Assembly (NCBI RefSeq): GCF_901709675.1
Contig: NC_051088.1
Coordinates: forward strand, 11,821,693 to 11,885,692
Source: Syngnathus acus
Taxonomy: Eukaryota; Chordata; Actinopteri; Syngnathiformes; Syngnathidae
DNA length: 64,000 bases
Reading direction: 5' to 3'
Shown here in pieces: positions 1-11,429 of the stretch (position 1 is its first letter; the number at the start of each line of letters is the position of its first letter). A program made the position numbers and the translations under genes. The notes under the pieces are model-generated. The model made no database searches, was not told where the DNA came from, and saw only the letters and a program-made list of their open reading frames with translations.

Positions 1-580
1 CTTTCTTGACAGCTACTACCTTGTATTATTTTTTTATGCCCCTGAGCAGGTTCCGTCAGAACCATGCAACCTCAAAGTGTTTTGTTCCAAGATGCCTCCC
101 TGACATCACACAGAACCCCAGGTACCCGCCTCTTCCCCATGCTCATATATGGAAAGAAGCTCAGCCGTGTTTCCACAACAAACAGGCAAGTGTCACCCGC
201 TCTCCTCCACTAGTGAGTGACTAGTTTTCCACTCAAGCTTCCTGACCTGGCCAAGGTGTACTCTGAACTCCAAATAATGCTGGCGGATGCCAAAAATATG
301 CACATTCTGTACACACGTAGAAATACAAATACTGGTATGAACGGACTTATCATTGAATCAGCATTCGGACTTTGCAGTAATTCAACTTTATTGGGCACAA
401 CATTGGTCAACATTGTGTGCAAAAAAACGAGAACACATTTTGAGAGTCCACAAAACCCTCATAACTGGAGATTTGGTGTCTATCATCGTGCTACTTCATA
501 TTAAAAAAAAATACCAACAGATACAAACTTGTACTTTTTCCTCCACATATACCATCATTAGTTTCTTAAATATATTATAC
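1..580. other. Intergenic DNA downstream of tcea2
   Basis: Region beyond the tcea2 poly(A) signal. Short open frames here have no family resemblance and no splice-consistent structure. It could hold the 3' UTR of a gene lying further left. No repeat or RNA gene was recognised. Confidence 0.4.
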
Positions 581-590
581 ATGCTGTACA

Positions 591-596
591 TTTATT
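591..596 (-). terminator. Candidate tcea2 polyadenylation signal AATAAA
   Basis: TTTATT on the plus strand reads AATAAA on the minus strand, about 100 nt downstream of the inferred tcea2 stop at 693-695. A second AATAAA on the same strand lies at 391-386. The spacing suits a short 3' UTR and supports the inferred terminal exon. Confidence 0.45.
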
Positions 597-692
597 TTTC
601 TTTTAGAAATGTTACAAAAAGCAAAGCGACCCTTCAAACCAAAAACTCAGCTGCTTCTTTGACATCATGATGGCACAGCTCACGAGATTTCC

Positions 693-3600
693 TTAGAAGA
701 ACTGAAAGACAAAGGAACCACAAAAAATAGAAATCTTTGTCAGATAGACGAAAGAAGAGAGAGTAGAAAATGAGTTTTCATCTGTCAATACTTGCTTTCC
801 ACCAACCATATGTTACTAAAGAAGAAACTAAATTACTATTCATGATGCCCTGGGTGAATAAAAAGGATTCAATTACAGCAGCATATAGCATGAGTCTTGA
901 TTGCTGGCTCCATTTTTAATATCAAGATCAGCTTATTCCAGATTCTTTTGTTTTTAACATGGAGATATGAATCTCTATAAAGCTCTATAAAGTGGCGGAC
1001 TTATTTTAGTGGGATACACGCCTGTAATCCAAGCAGTATAGGAAATGAATGGATGGCAGTTAAGCGTGGGAGCATACAGAAAGCAAAAAAAAGACAAAAA
1101 TGTTTGGTCTCTGCTGCCACCTGATGGGGAAGCTGGTATTTTATTATGACCAATCCATCCATTTTCCGAACCGCTTATTTGCAATACATTGGGTTCATTA
1201 ATTCATTACCCTTGTGTTCAAAAAGAGGCTAACAAATATTGTATTGAAACGTTTTTTAAAAATGTGATAAATACACAAAATACATGCTTAATTATGACAT
1301 GTGAACTTATTTAGTATACTTACATCAAGCTATTGTTTGTTTTTGTTCTCGTATATATTATGTTTATTTGAAATAGTTTACAAGCTATTTTGTTAATAGG
1401 AAGGTGTTTTTTGTTCCCTCTGCTTTTGCTTTGGTATAAATAAACTGCTAATGTCATTATTTATGTGAAATATAATGGAATACAATTAAGGGGCTGGCAC
1501 GAGATAAGATCTTGTTTAAACTGCATTGAACTATGACGTTCAGTTTCCCTTTTTTCCTTCCAAACTTTTGACTTTGGTGTGGTGTGTTTGTATGTTCAAT
1601 CAATAACCGCTTGGTTTTTCTACAGTTAAGTAAAAATCTCCCTCACCACGATGACTATGATGCATTTACCTTCCATCGGTTGCCACAGTTGTTACACACT
1701 ACAAAGGTTGTCATTGGCTCGTCAGCACTGCGAGTTTGCACCTTCAAAAAAAAAAGCACACATGCATGTATAGCATTTGGAGCACAAAACAGACGGATGT
1801 GCAGATTTACAGTGTGTGTGTGTGTGTGTGCACTTGTACCTGTGTATATGTGCAGTCCTTGCCCTGACACTTTTTGCACACAAACATGTCAGTCTCGTTC
1901 CCGCCCACTTTGGACAGCTGATGCTCCCGAATGGACTCTTTGGTCAGAGTCTCTCTCATCTTCTTCAGCTCAGCACTCGCCATCTCCTGCTCCAGCAGAA
2001 ACACGCGCACACATACATGTGCAAAACCCACACGGCATGTCCAAGCAGTGGTTGCTAGGCAATCGGACCTCCGACGTCATGGAGGCAATGCGCTGAGTTG
2101 AGATGTTTCCACACAGAACGTTACGCCGCAGGTCCGGGTTCTTCTGGTCTTTCAGGTTGGAGATTCTACTCCGTAGACGGGCTTTATACTTCATGTCTAC
2201 CGACTTGAAATCCTCGAAGATCTGTGAGCGCCCCGGCTGTCAAGGACATCAAATCCCTCACAAGCTCACGGTACCGACGTTCCAAGCTTAGCAACAGTGG
2301 CAATTAACAATTAACTTTCTCCTAACAATGGAGTCAAAAAAAGGATATGTTCCTCAATTTGCGCGGCAAGTAGGCTGCAGTCTACTCCAAAGCTCTTGTA
2401 GTCATCTGAGAAAAATAATATTTTGTATTTTTAGACCTCTTTTGAAATTGCAAATTTGTGAATTATAAATCATTTTATTTCCAAACACACAATCATGCAG
2501 GATAATTATTTTCTCTAATAAAATTCAAATAATACAATTCAAATAATTTGATGTACGAGTGAAATATTTGCAAAGAAAATTAGTCCTCACCTGCAGTTTG
2601 TAGCGCCGCCACCAACAGTTCTCGAGATTTAATCCGAACAGTGTCTGTGGTGAGGGGAATGGCCGGGAATGATGTACTGAGTACCGAGTACTTCTTGCTG
2701 CTGTATTTTTAAAAAATGATCACAAATTAGCACCTAACAGATTGTCACACAGTATCATGACATGAAAGCACGAACCTAAGTTATGTCAGTGAAATTTATA
2801 ACCAGCAACCTTTAGTGTTGACAAATCCACAGCAGCTAATGCTAATTTAGTTCGTACTTGCATCCAACAACTTGACATTAAGCAGTGATTATACAACACA
2901 CCTTTTCTCACTGCTGCACGAGTCCTTGGATGTGGAAGTTGTCCTCACGGGAGAGGCGTCATTCTTCTTTTCTGACTTCCCCTTAGAGCCATCTGACAAC
3001 CAGAAAGAACATGAAAACAATTTATGCTTCTCCAGCTCTTAAGTACGGGAAGATTTATAATCTTTGTAAATACAGGGGAACCTCCAAAGTTGATTGCCTT
3101 GCATTTTAGAGCGGGGCTCATGTGACGCAGTTAATTTTTTGAAATATAACAATTAGCTAGGTCATTCCCTGACAACATAACAATAAGATAATTAAAAATA
3201 GTTATTGTTTGAGCTGTATACATAAAGCACACACAAACACTGTCCATCTGGCTCCTTCTCCTTACTGGGCTTCAGATTTATAAAAAGGATTGCAAGTCAT
3301 TTTGACTCGAGAGGTTCCACTGCAAAAACACACACCTATTAATTTCTTCCAGGACTTGATGAGCACTTTGGCCAGATCCTGTACTTCCTCATCTGGACTT
3401 ACTTTTCTTACAGCATTCACCGACATTCCAACTCTGGTAGACTGGACAAATGACATTACATTAATTTTATATGAACATTTTATTAATGTTTCATGAGTTT
3501 TCACCCAGGTTTAAACATTCAAAAACATCCTCGTACATGCGAGCTTTGTTAAGTACTTGACTGATAGAACATGCAAACTCAACACAGAAAGGTCAGAGCA

Positions 3601-4353
3601 GAGATTACCACACCAAACCCACTCATGAAACATGCTGCCGCCAGTGAATAATTGATCATTAAATTAAAATCAACCTGCAGGGTTTCCAGAGACATTGTCA
3701 TGTTCTTCAATCCCTTCAGCAGTTCCAGAGCGCCATCCTGCGAGACATTTTTGACACTCAATTCCATGTGTTATCGACCTGGCTTGCATCTCAGACTGTT
3801 GGGATATGGAAAATATTCCACTGTAAAACTGTCCCGGTCCATTGTTGGTCTCAGATCACATCTCAGACATTTGAACTTTAAATGTTGGAATCAAACCACT
3901 TAATAATATTCAGACAGCAATTTTACAGTTTTAATCAGTCATTTCAGCTTCAATGAGACACTTGAGCTGAGAAACAAATTGTAGAATGAATATCATAATT
4001 TTATTGATGGATTTATAACATAACTCAAAATATTAATCTAGGAAATACATTTTCTGCATACGGCCTGCAATGTGCTTTGGTCCCAAAGGTTGGGACACTG
4101 ATTTATCTGTTGTTGTTGTTGTTTTTTTTTTTATGTCTAGTGTTTTGTTTTGTTCCACCATTTTATTTTGGGTGACCATTGATTACACGTGCAAGTGATT
4201 TGTACTCTGCATCTTTGACCAATCACTGTTTACGCATCCCTTATTGCTGATGTCAGCTTTTATATTTGAGAGACGGATACTCACCGTGTTGTTCTTGTGG
4301 ACCATCTTGTCAAGTTTTCTGCCGATGCGTGCCACTTCTCCGTTTGTGCACAT
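693..4353 (-). CDS. tcea2: Transcription elongation factor TFIIS (TCEA2 orthologue), 10 coding exons
   Basis: TFIIS binds arrested RNA polymerase II in the nucleus and stimulates cleavage of backtracked RNA. Coding exons in transcription order: 4353-4285, 3737-3675, 3441-3336, 2992-2902, 2700-2591, 2405-2349, 2223-2069, 1986-1840, 1741-1670 and probably 701-693. Reading phases agree at every junction and give 292 residues (human TCEA2 is about 299). The N-terminal LW/TFIIS-N domain covers about residues 1-80 ([21 protein letters not shown]). A variable linker covers 80-120. The central polymerase-binding domain covers about 120-245 ([27 protein letters not shown]). The zinc ribbon follows from about 250, with two CxxC pairs and the catalytic acidic loop [10 protein letters not shown]. 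Exons 1-9 are secure. The last exon is inferred: a strong acceptor at 702 opens onto TTC TTC TAA, giving Phe-Phe where the family usually has Phe-Cys. TCEA2 rather than TCEA1/3 is chosen mainly because sox18 is the divergent neighbour, as in human. Confidence 0.93.
2224..2348 (-). other. tcea2: U12-type AT-AC intron of tcea2
   Basis: Intron of 125 nt between coding exons 6 and 7. On the minus strand it opens with ATATCCTTT, the U12 AT-AC 5' splice-site consensus, directly after GAG GAA C. It carries TCCTTGAC at 2246-2239, a full match to the U12 branch-site core TCCTTRAY, and ends in AC at 2225-2224. Joining C to AG keeps the TFIIS frame (Ile-Glu-Glu-Gln-Ile-Phe). No GT-AG pair near this junction restores the conserved protein. 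A U12 intron has been reported in a Xenopus TFIIS gene, so this is probably an ancestral position. Confidence 0.9.
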
Positions 4354-4490
4354 GTCGAGTGGACTGCCAAGTCTGGGCGTCCAGATGTTTCATGAATGTG
4401 GAAGACAAGTGTCCAAGGTGAGTCCTTTTTGGCTGGCCGTGTGCCCTGCGAGTCGCGCCCAGCTGCGGCATTGTCGTCTAAACCGCAGGT

Positions 4491-4510
4491 GCATGCTGGG
4501 ACTTGTAGTT
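4491..4510 (-). promoter_or_regulatory. ZNF143/THAP11 (STAF/SBS)-type promoter element of tcea2
   Basis: The minus-strand sequence AACTACAAGTCCCAGCATGC closely matches the ACTACAnnTCCCAGnATGC element bound by ZNF143/THAP11, typical of housekeeping vertebrate promoters. It lies about 140 bp upstream of the tcea2 ATG in the right orientation, in a GC-richer stretch (4420-4510). It probably marks the tcea2 core promoter. The start site is not visible directly. Confidence 0.7.
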
Positions 4511-4672
4511 AATATCCACCTTCTAGAAGCGCTTAGTGGGTTTTTTTTACTCGACACCTGTAAAGTGATAAATTGACATTAATACCGGTGTGAGTATCAA
4601 TATTGTCATTACTGTTAAAAGTTTCAAGTTACATTATTTGGGGTGAATCGTGAAGCCAGCAACGAATACAAT

Positions 4673-4862
4673 TGAGATGTGCACATACTCACTACGTACA
4701 CTAGATGTCAGTGTTTACCTACTCTAGACAACAGTATACTTTGAGATGTGCATATACTCATTATGTCCGCTAGATGTCAGTGTTACCTAATTTTGGAAAC
4801 GAGTATCTTTGAGATGCGCATATATTCACTACATCCGCTAGATGTCAGTGTTACCTGCTTTC
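4673..4862. repeat. Minisatellite, three copies of about 66 bp
   Basis: Three consecutive diverged units share GAGATGTGCATATACTCA and CTAGATGTCAGTGTTACCT, starting near 4673, 4742 and 4810. Mismatches between units indicate an old array. It lies just upstream of the tcea2 promoter. Confidence 0.8.
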
Positions 4863-5890
4863 TGATCACATGCTGACTTTATTGAGGGTAAAAAATAAAT
4901 GTACAAAGAAATTATATTTTATTTCGCTCATAATGAATTTATAATGAATGGTGATGTGGTCATAATGAATTATAATCCGCATGGTTGGGGTCCAGTTCAC
5001 AGATTACGATAGTGATATTTATAGTACTTAACAGGCATTTTAAGTTGATTTACAAAACAAAACATACAAAACATTGAAATAATAAAAACAAATAATAATA
5101 ATTATTATTTACTATGATTCTTGTTGAATGAAATGCAAAATTATTTTAAAAAATGATGCTGATCTTGTCTCTTATTTTCCAAAATGCAGAGGAATAAATT
5201 ATTTTGTTTCCTTTTTGGTTAAGATAACATTTCTTTTCTTGATTTTTTTTGGATACAGTAATCACCCGCCAAATCATCACTGTACATACTTTTAGAGAGT
5301 GACACAATATTGTTTATAGAAACGCTGGATTTGTTTCTGCACTACGGCAGCCTCACATCACAAACTACTACTAAAATGAATACTGCAGGAGTGGAGCCGC
5401 ACCATTTGGTGAGATGCATAAATCTCAAAGACAATGTGGATTGTCTCTTTGCAAGTACATATAGTTAATTTCCTTTTTTTTTTCTCAGAGAATTCATCTG
5501 AAATTTTAGCTAGGCTCCCTAGTATGAGCTACAATAGGGGAATCAGATTTGGGGCCTCTTGATTAATTGCAGGCCACATTCTTCACCAGTCAACCATGGT
5601 TGGCCCTGCCAGAAACCACATATGTCATATGACAAAGAAAACATTATTTATTCATTTTTCATATTACACATACATTTTTGGGCTGACGAGCGAGTTGATT
5701 TTTCTCTGTATTAAACATACACATGCTTATATCGTTTGATTTGTATCAAACCATAACAATGTAATAGCACATTGGAGCCACCTGGAGCAGGAAGTGTTTA
5801 TTCCAGTTATCAGTGGCACAATTCAGGAAGTGGACTTTCCCTGTGATCTATGGAGTCATTCAAAGTCACCTCTGACGCCAGGAAGTGTTT
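4863..5890. other. AT-rich intergenic stretch without recognised genes
   Basis: Low-complexity AT-rich DNA with short A/T runs. From about 5770 there are several GGAAGT words whose arrangement partly resembles 7150-7400, suggesting a shared old repeat. No coding exon was recognised. Confidence 0.35.
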
Positions 5891-5902
5891 CTCTACTTCA
5901 GT

Positions 5903-6245
5903 GTTTCCCAACCTTTTTTCATTCACGGCACACCTTTTCATTGGAAAAAATCTCGAGGCACACCACCAACAAAAATCTGTTAAGTGTTACACCAGCTTCT
6001 ATATTAAAATCAGTTACCGTAATTTTCGGACTATAAGTCGCGTTTTTTTTTCATAGTTTGGGTGGGGGTGCGACTTATACTCAGGAGCGATTTATATACA
6101 TATATATGGTTTTTTTCACTTTTTTGGGCATTTTATGGCTGGTGCGACTTATACTCCGGTGCGACTTATAGTCCGAAAATTACGGTATATTACAACAAAA
6201 GACGTAAAGTTCTATTCCTATATATGTATGGAGAGTCAAATAATT
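5903..6245. mobile_element. hAT-like transposon relic interrupted by a MITE
   Basis: CAGTGTTTCCCAACCTTTTT followed by a 'cggcacacc' motif is typical of the ends of fish hAT (Charlie-like) non-autonomous elements. The relic is split at 6015 by the palindromic MITE and appears to resume at about 6188 (TTACAACAAAAGACGTAAAG). No transposase frame remains. Confidence 0.55.
6015..6187 (+). mobile_element. Palindromic TA-flanked MITE, copy 1
   Basis: The element starts CCGTAATTTTCGGACTATAA and ends TTATAGTCCGAAAATTACGG, an almost perfect terminal inverted repeat bounded by TA on both sides. Internal parts (GCGACTTATACTC repeats, ATATATATGG, GCATTTTATGGCTGG) are shared almost unchanged with copies at 9914 and 61690. 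It has no coding capacity. The superfamily is not certain. Confidence 0.9.
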
Positions 6246-6751
6246 GAATAAAAATAAATACTAAATATTCTTTCAATTGTATTTCTTTTGTAAATGAAAG
6301 TGACCGTTTTTGAAAAAAGGTTTTAGACAGTGTAAGGAATAAACTATTGAAAGTGATTGTGATCAAAATCCAAAAGAATCAATATGGCTTTGTTTACTGT
6401 TTTAGACTAGCTCTATAAAATATTGCGACATTAAGAACAAAGTCACTTTTAAAGACGCTCTGCTGTTCTGACAGCGGCTGAGTGGCTATCACAGTCGGGG
6501 TGTCTCGACTTGACTGTGTATTTTACGTTGGTGAAAAATGAACAATCCAGGTTCTCCCAGGTGCTCTCATTTCCATCGGACCGAAAACGCACCACAGCCG
6601 TCATAGTGTCACTGTTAGTAACTTAAGCTCCCAAGAGAGCAAGGAAAAACTCAAAAAATCCCTACTGAAAGAAAGAAATAGCCGTATCATTTTATTTCAT
6701 CGTATTTATATATTTATCTTAAATGTATTATTTATTCATATAAAGTTAGTG

Positions 6752-6960
6752 AACGGGAAATGCAATTCACGACTGTTCGTGAACGGGAAGTTACGTAATT
6801 TTCTTCTTCGTTTTGATTTACGGCGAGGTGGCACCAGCTTCAACGCGCATTACCGGCACCTACTGGTTGAAGTCATATGAACTGAAAAAAGTTCACTCTC
6901 GTTCACTGAAAACAAAATCGTTCTTTAGAACGAATCGTTCACTCACGAGCCAACACTAAC
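6752..6960. repeat. GAACG-rich inverted-repeat element, probable hAT-related MITE
   Basis: The segment contains repeated and inverted GTGAACG/GTTCAC words (GTTCGTGAACGGGAAGTT; CGTTCTTTAGAACGAATCG; GTTCACTCACGAGCCAACAC). The final segment resembles known fish hAT-type termini. Boundaries are approximate. Confidence 0.4.
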
Positions 6961-8500
6961 AACAACACACACATAAACTGAGTATGTGCCGATGCCACAA
7001 CATGAAATCTCAAGATTCTCCGATTTGCCACGCATGCACGATTAGCAAGGGGCTGACCAGGCCTTGCGCTAACTGACCTGTGGTTTGGCGATCCTGTTTA
7101 CAATGCACTCTGTATTTAATGTTGGACAATTTCCCACGGCACAGCTGAACGTCTCTCACGGGAAACACTGCTCTACTTCAACGAGATCTATGGAGTCTCT
7201 GCAATTGAGCCACCCAAGCAGGAAGTGTCTGCTGTCTTTAATGTGCCGCCGCTGGAGCAAACCCTGGGCACCAGGAATTGTCCTCCACCCAAACCGCACC
7301 ACCTCCCGCCGCCTGCCCCCCAGTCTATTCAGCGGCTTGTGTTCATGATGTCAGACGGGAAGTGTCCTCTCTGGAGGATGGATGGAGCCTTTCTAGCTAT
7401 TGTGGGCTGCATTCTTCCTCGATGATTGTAAATGTGTCCAGCAATTTCAGTCTGGACGTCACATGACCAGTTTGTTGGCCAGACCTCTCCTCACGTCACT
7501 GCAGGTAACAAAACACGGACGTCTCAACATCAACCCCTGACTTTGGATTGTTGCACACTTTCTGTCAACTGTTTTCTCTAGCTTCAGCAAAAAACATGGA
7601 GCAGCGTACACGACACACACATTATTTTCTATGGGAAAATTATTTTTAGGTATGAACAAATCGAAAGGTGACCAACATCCCGGAATAAATTGCGTTTGAC
7701 CTTAGAGGTTGCACTGCACATTTGCCATGCGGTAGCTCTGGTAAGTTTTTGTCACTTTCAATCAGCTTCGTCTTGAAGTAACAGGCTTTGTCCCTTTTCA
7801 GCATGCCTGCCCTCATTATCGTGTTCGAGTGTGTATGTTAGCAAGCAACGTTGCATATAGGTCAAATGAGGGTGTGTGATTTGAGGGACCTGCGGTGTTG
7901 AAAACCTGCTCTAATCTCTCTGCATGTTTGAAAAAAAGAAAACATACGCGCGCGCACACACACGATCCACCCTGCAGTTAGCCGTCAGTGCGGCAGCAGC
8001 ACAATTCCCAGAAACGGCCTTTCTTCTACAAAACGTGCACACGAGCGCAAACACACACACGCACACACTCTATAGGTTTGTATAAACTCTGTCAGCGCAA
8101 GCGCTGCACGTTTTACGTGTGCCAGCTTGTAAGTGTATTTACACTGCGCGAACAAAGTGCGGCAGGACAATAGTCGGATGCAGAAAATGTGTGTAATTGT
8201 CCATAGTGCGCTCACCCTCTTTCACTCAAAGACACTTAAGAGATTATTCCTTGTATGTACTGTATGTCTGTGTTTTGTTTTTCAGACACAATGCTCATGT
8301 CAGCTGTTTTTAATGGATCCTCCTCTGTTTAATTTTTTAAACTATATCATTTAAAAAGTCTTTTCATCCATCCACCTTCCTCCTACATTCCCAAAACCGG
8401 CTTTTTTTGCAAAATAATGCGTATGTTTGCGTGTGTGTGTGGGGGGGGGGCAGTGGTGGATGTTTGTGTCCCCTGTGATGTCTGGCTAGCAGTCCAGATT
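6961..8500. other. Intergenic DNA upstream of tcea2, no gene recognised
   Basis: Mixed-composition DNA with GGAAGTGT words at 7219-7360, short CA/CG-rich tracts near 7950-8070 and a G run at about 8440. Open frames here are short, lack plausible splice partners and resemble no family I recognise. An inverted LINE2-like tail fragment may lie near 8365-8400. Confidence 0.3.
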
Positions 8501-8516
8501 TTTTTCCTGTATTTTG

Positions 8517-8539
8517 TAGACAGACAGACAGAGACAGAC

Positions 8540-8593
<54 letters not shown>
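8517..8593. repeat. (GACA)n microsatellite
   Basis: A GACA/CAGA tetranucleotide tract of about 77 bp with two GAGACA interruptions near its left end. Confidence 0.95.
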
Positions 8594-9309
8594 GTAATTA
8601 GAGTGATACAAAACCACTGACATCAACATAAACATTATAGACTCAGTGTGGGGTCACAAACATGAGCACTTGCATGCAAGTCTTATAGACCTCACACGCA
8701 CACGCACACACCATTTTTAACATAGTCTGCATAGTTGCAGCAACCACAAGAAAACTTGTGTGCCAAGTGTGTGGTGACTGAACCGGAGCCTCTGAGTTCG
8801 CTGTCACTTGTTTGTTGTCCTCAGTCAACTCTGCTTTCACCAAAGCTGAAAGCTGATTGGGAAGTCATCCTTCAACGATGAGAAGATGTGTTCCTTCTCA
8901 ATTGTATTAATATGACAACTAATATAAGTAGACTCATTGCGACTAAGTGGCGCCTAGTCCACAGTGTTTCCCACCACTTGCCCAAAGTCAACTAGGATAG
9001 ACTTCATCTTATATGTGACCCTAATAAGGAACAAGTGTCAGAGAAAATAGATAGTTTCACTTCCTAACTGAGGTTTGTAGTCCAAGCAAAGGTTTAAAAA
9101 CTCTGCCCAAACAGGATGAAACGTTGAACATAGCATTTATCCCCTGCAATCACTTGGCTTGAGAGAAAAAGTAGGGCCTTAGGTAGTCTCCTGCAGAAGA
9201 AATATAAATCCAAAATAAATAAACAATTGCTAATAGTAAAACAAAAACAGAGGGCACTTAAATTGATAATTGGCTTCACATAATTTGTCTTCTCATTCTA
9301 AAATTTAAA

Positions 9310-9885
9310 AAAGTACTTGCCCCCAAACTTGATAACTGATTGGGTCCGCAGCAACTGAACTCAACCATTTTTTATAACCATCAATGAATCTTTCACATCA
9401 ATAAGGTGATATTTTGGCCTACTTTTTCCCACCAAATTGCTTAAATTCAGCACAAAACTGGAAGGCTTTCAAGTATGGACGGCTTTTTTAGCATTTCACT
9501 TGGATTCAAGTCCATACTTTGACTAGGCCACTCTAAATTTTCGTTTCGTTTTGTTCTTTTTAAAGCTATTCATAAGTTGACTTGCTTGGTGTGTTTTTGA
9601 TCGATATTCTGCTGAAGAATTCAAGTGAGCTTCGGGTTGAGGTTAGGAACTAATTTTATGGAAGAGAGCAGAATTCATGGTCCTATCAACCACAGCAAGT
9701 CGTCCAGGTCCCGAAGGAGCAAAACAGCCCCAGCATGTTACTTACTGATGTTCTTTTTCTGAGAAGATGTGTTTATCTGGATTAATCTTCGCTGTGCTCT
9801 TGGGGTAATTTTCTGTAGGCCAGATACCTCCTGGAAAGCTTTCACCGTTTGCTGCAGTCCTGAAACTTTTCTTTATTTGTCATTG
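9310..9885 (-). mobile_element. Decayed Tc1-like transposase relic
   Basis: Read on the minus strand, this stretch keeps stretches of a Tc1/mariner transposase. Around 9745-9650 it reads WGCFAPSGPGRLAVV followed by RTMNSALF, matching the 'WGCF..SG.G.L' block of Tc1-family DDE transposases. The plus strand shows the usual reversed Tc1 phrases (TGACTAGGCCACTC, AGCAAAACAGCCCCAGC). Frames are broken by stops and deletions, so it is not functional. A MITE lies just to its right. Confidence 0.75.
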
Positions 9886-9913
9886 TGTGTGTTTTTTATT
9901 CAGCTGTTTGAAG

Positions 9914-10088
9914 TACCGTAATTTTCGGACTATAAGTCGCGGTTTTTTTTTCATAGTTTGGGTGGGGGGGCGACTTATACTCAGGAGCGATTTATATACA
10001 TATATATGGGTTTTTTTCACTTTTTTGGGCATTTTATGGCTGGTGCGACTTATACTCCGGTGCGACTTATAGTCCGAAAATTACGGTA
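9914..10088 (+). mobile_element. Palindromic TA-flanked MITE, copy 2
   Basis: Same orientation as copy 1 and nearly identical to it. Differences are mainly homopolymer length (runs of T and G). It is bounded by TA and sits at the edge of the Tc1-like relic. Confidence 0.9.
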
Positions 10089-11400
10089 AATGTGTTGTAA
10101 ATTGTTCCCGGTGAAATCACCATAAAACTACAACAACGGTTAATATTTCTTGTTGGAACGTAAACATATCCATACTTCAAGTGAAACTATCATGCTTCAT
10201 TCACTTGTTTGACTGATTTCATGTTTTGGAAGTCCTCATGCTGCTGTGGTTATGTTGTCAATACGTTGACACTACCGGCGGCGTTCGTGGAGCTGGAACA
10301 TTTTGTCTTTTTGTCCAAATGTCACAAGCAATTTGCGCTTGGAGGCAAATTCTTTCATGTGTTCTAACGAACATTCCGCCATCTGGTTTGTAACATGGCG
10401 TTATTATTTACTGCTCTAACCGAAATTATACTGTAAATGTGACCAAAACATAATGGATTATTCCAAGTGAATCTAACCGCAAGATGCTTTTAAAGGAGGA
10501 AACTGAAATAAAAACAAAGTGTATGATTTGGGAAGTGGTAGGCCATAAGTCATAATGCGTTAAATTAGCCACAGCATGTAAAGAGCTCACTGGAATATCT
10601 TGCGAGACCACCTACATACATGTGACATGACGAAACAATTAAAGATAGATTCCCGGGATTTTTCCCGTCTCGCCTTCATCCAATGAAAACCACTGAACAC
10701 TAAATCTTGACGTATCACGCTCGGTCATCTGGTACACAACTTTAGGTCTGAGCAGGACAACAATCCCCCCCAAAAAATGTGCGGTTTAGAGGTTAAGTCT
10801 CGCATTTGTATAGGTTTGTCAGCCTATTTAATTAAATAGCTACGTACTGTAGAATCTTTATTCAGCTGCATGGAAAATCCTTTTTTATTTATTTTCAGAT
10901 GACTCATAGGACATAGAAGTACGTTCTATTGAATTTACAACTGAACACCCACGGAGTAACTCAAAACTCTGCCACTTGTGTCAGCCCCATTTATCAAACA
11001 ATAATCGACATAATCAATTTAGCAGGCTGATACCTGACCAATGCACAGACAATATCATTCCGATTTTTTTATGCTGATTTGATTCTTCATATTATCCTTA
11101 GTCTTGGTTGAATGGTCCTATTCACAATACAGTGAGTTAAAACAGTAACATGATGGAAATATTGATACACTATAGAAATACACGATTATCTCTCATTCCC
11201 AATAAAGCTCCCTTGTCAATCTCTAATCTGGGTCCTTTAACAGTTTATGTATTTTGCATTTTATTTGTATTTTGTTTTATGATGATAATACTTTACCTCT
11301 GGAAAATATTTCTATTTGCATAACTAGAAAAGAGGTTAGAGGTTCTTGTGTAAAGAATAAAAAGTCGAGTTAGTCAGTAAAGGCTAGATTGGGTCGCTCT
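10089..11400. other. AT-rich intergenic DNA, nothing recognised
   Basis: Unique-looking AT-rich sequence. No coding exon, RNA gene or clear repeat family was identified. Confidence 0.35.
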
Positions 11401-11429
11401 ATGTTGTCTGATTGTTGCTTTAGGCTCTT

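Noticed and set aside
1834-1840. Alternative exon 8 end of tcea2 at 1834
   Set aside because: Ending at CAG (1840) with donor GTACAAGT and an acceptor at 1742 (GAAG) gives correct VQTRSADEP. The alternative has no AG acceptor.
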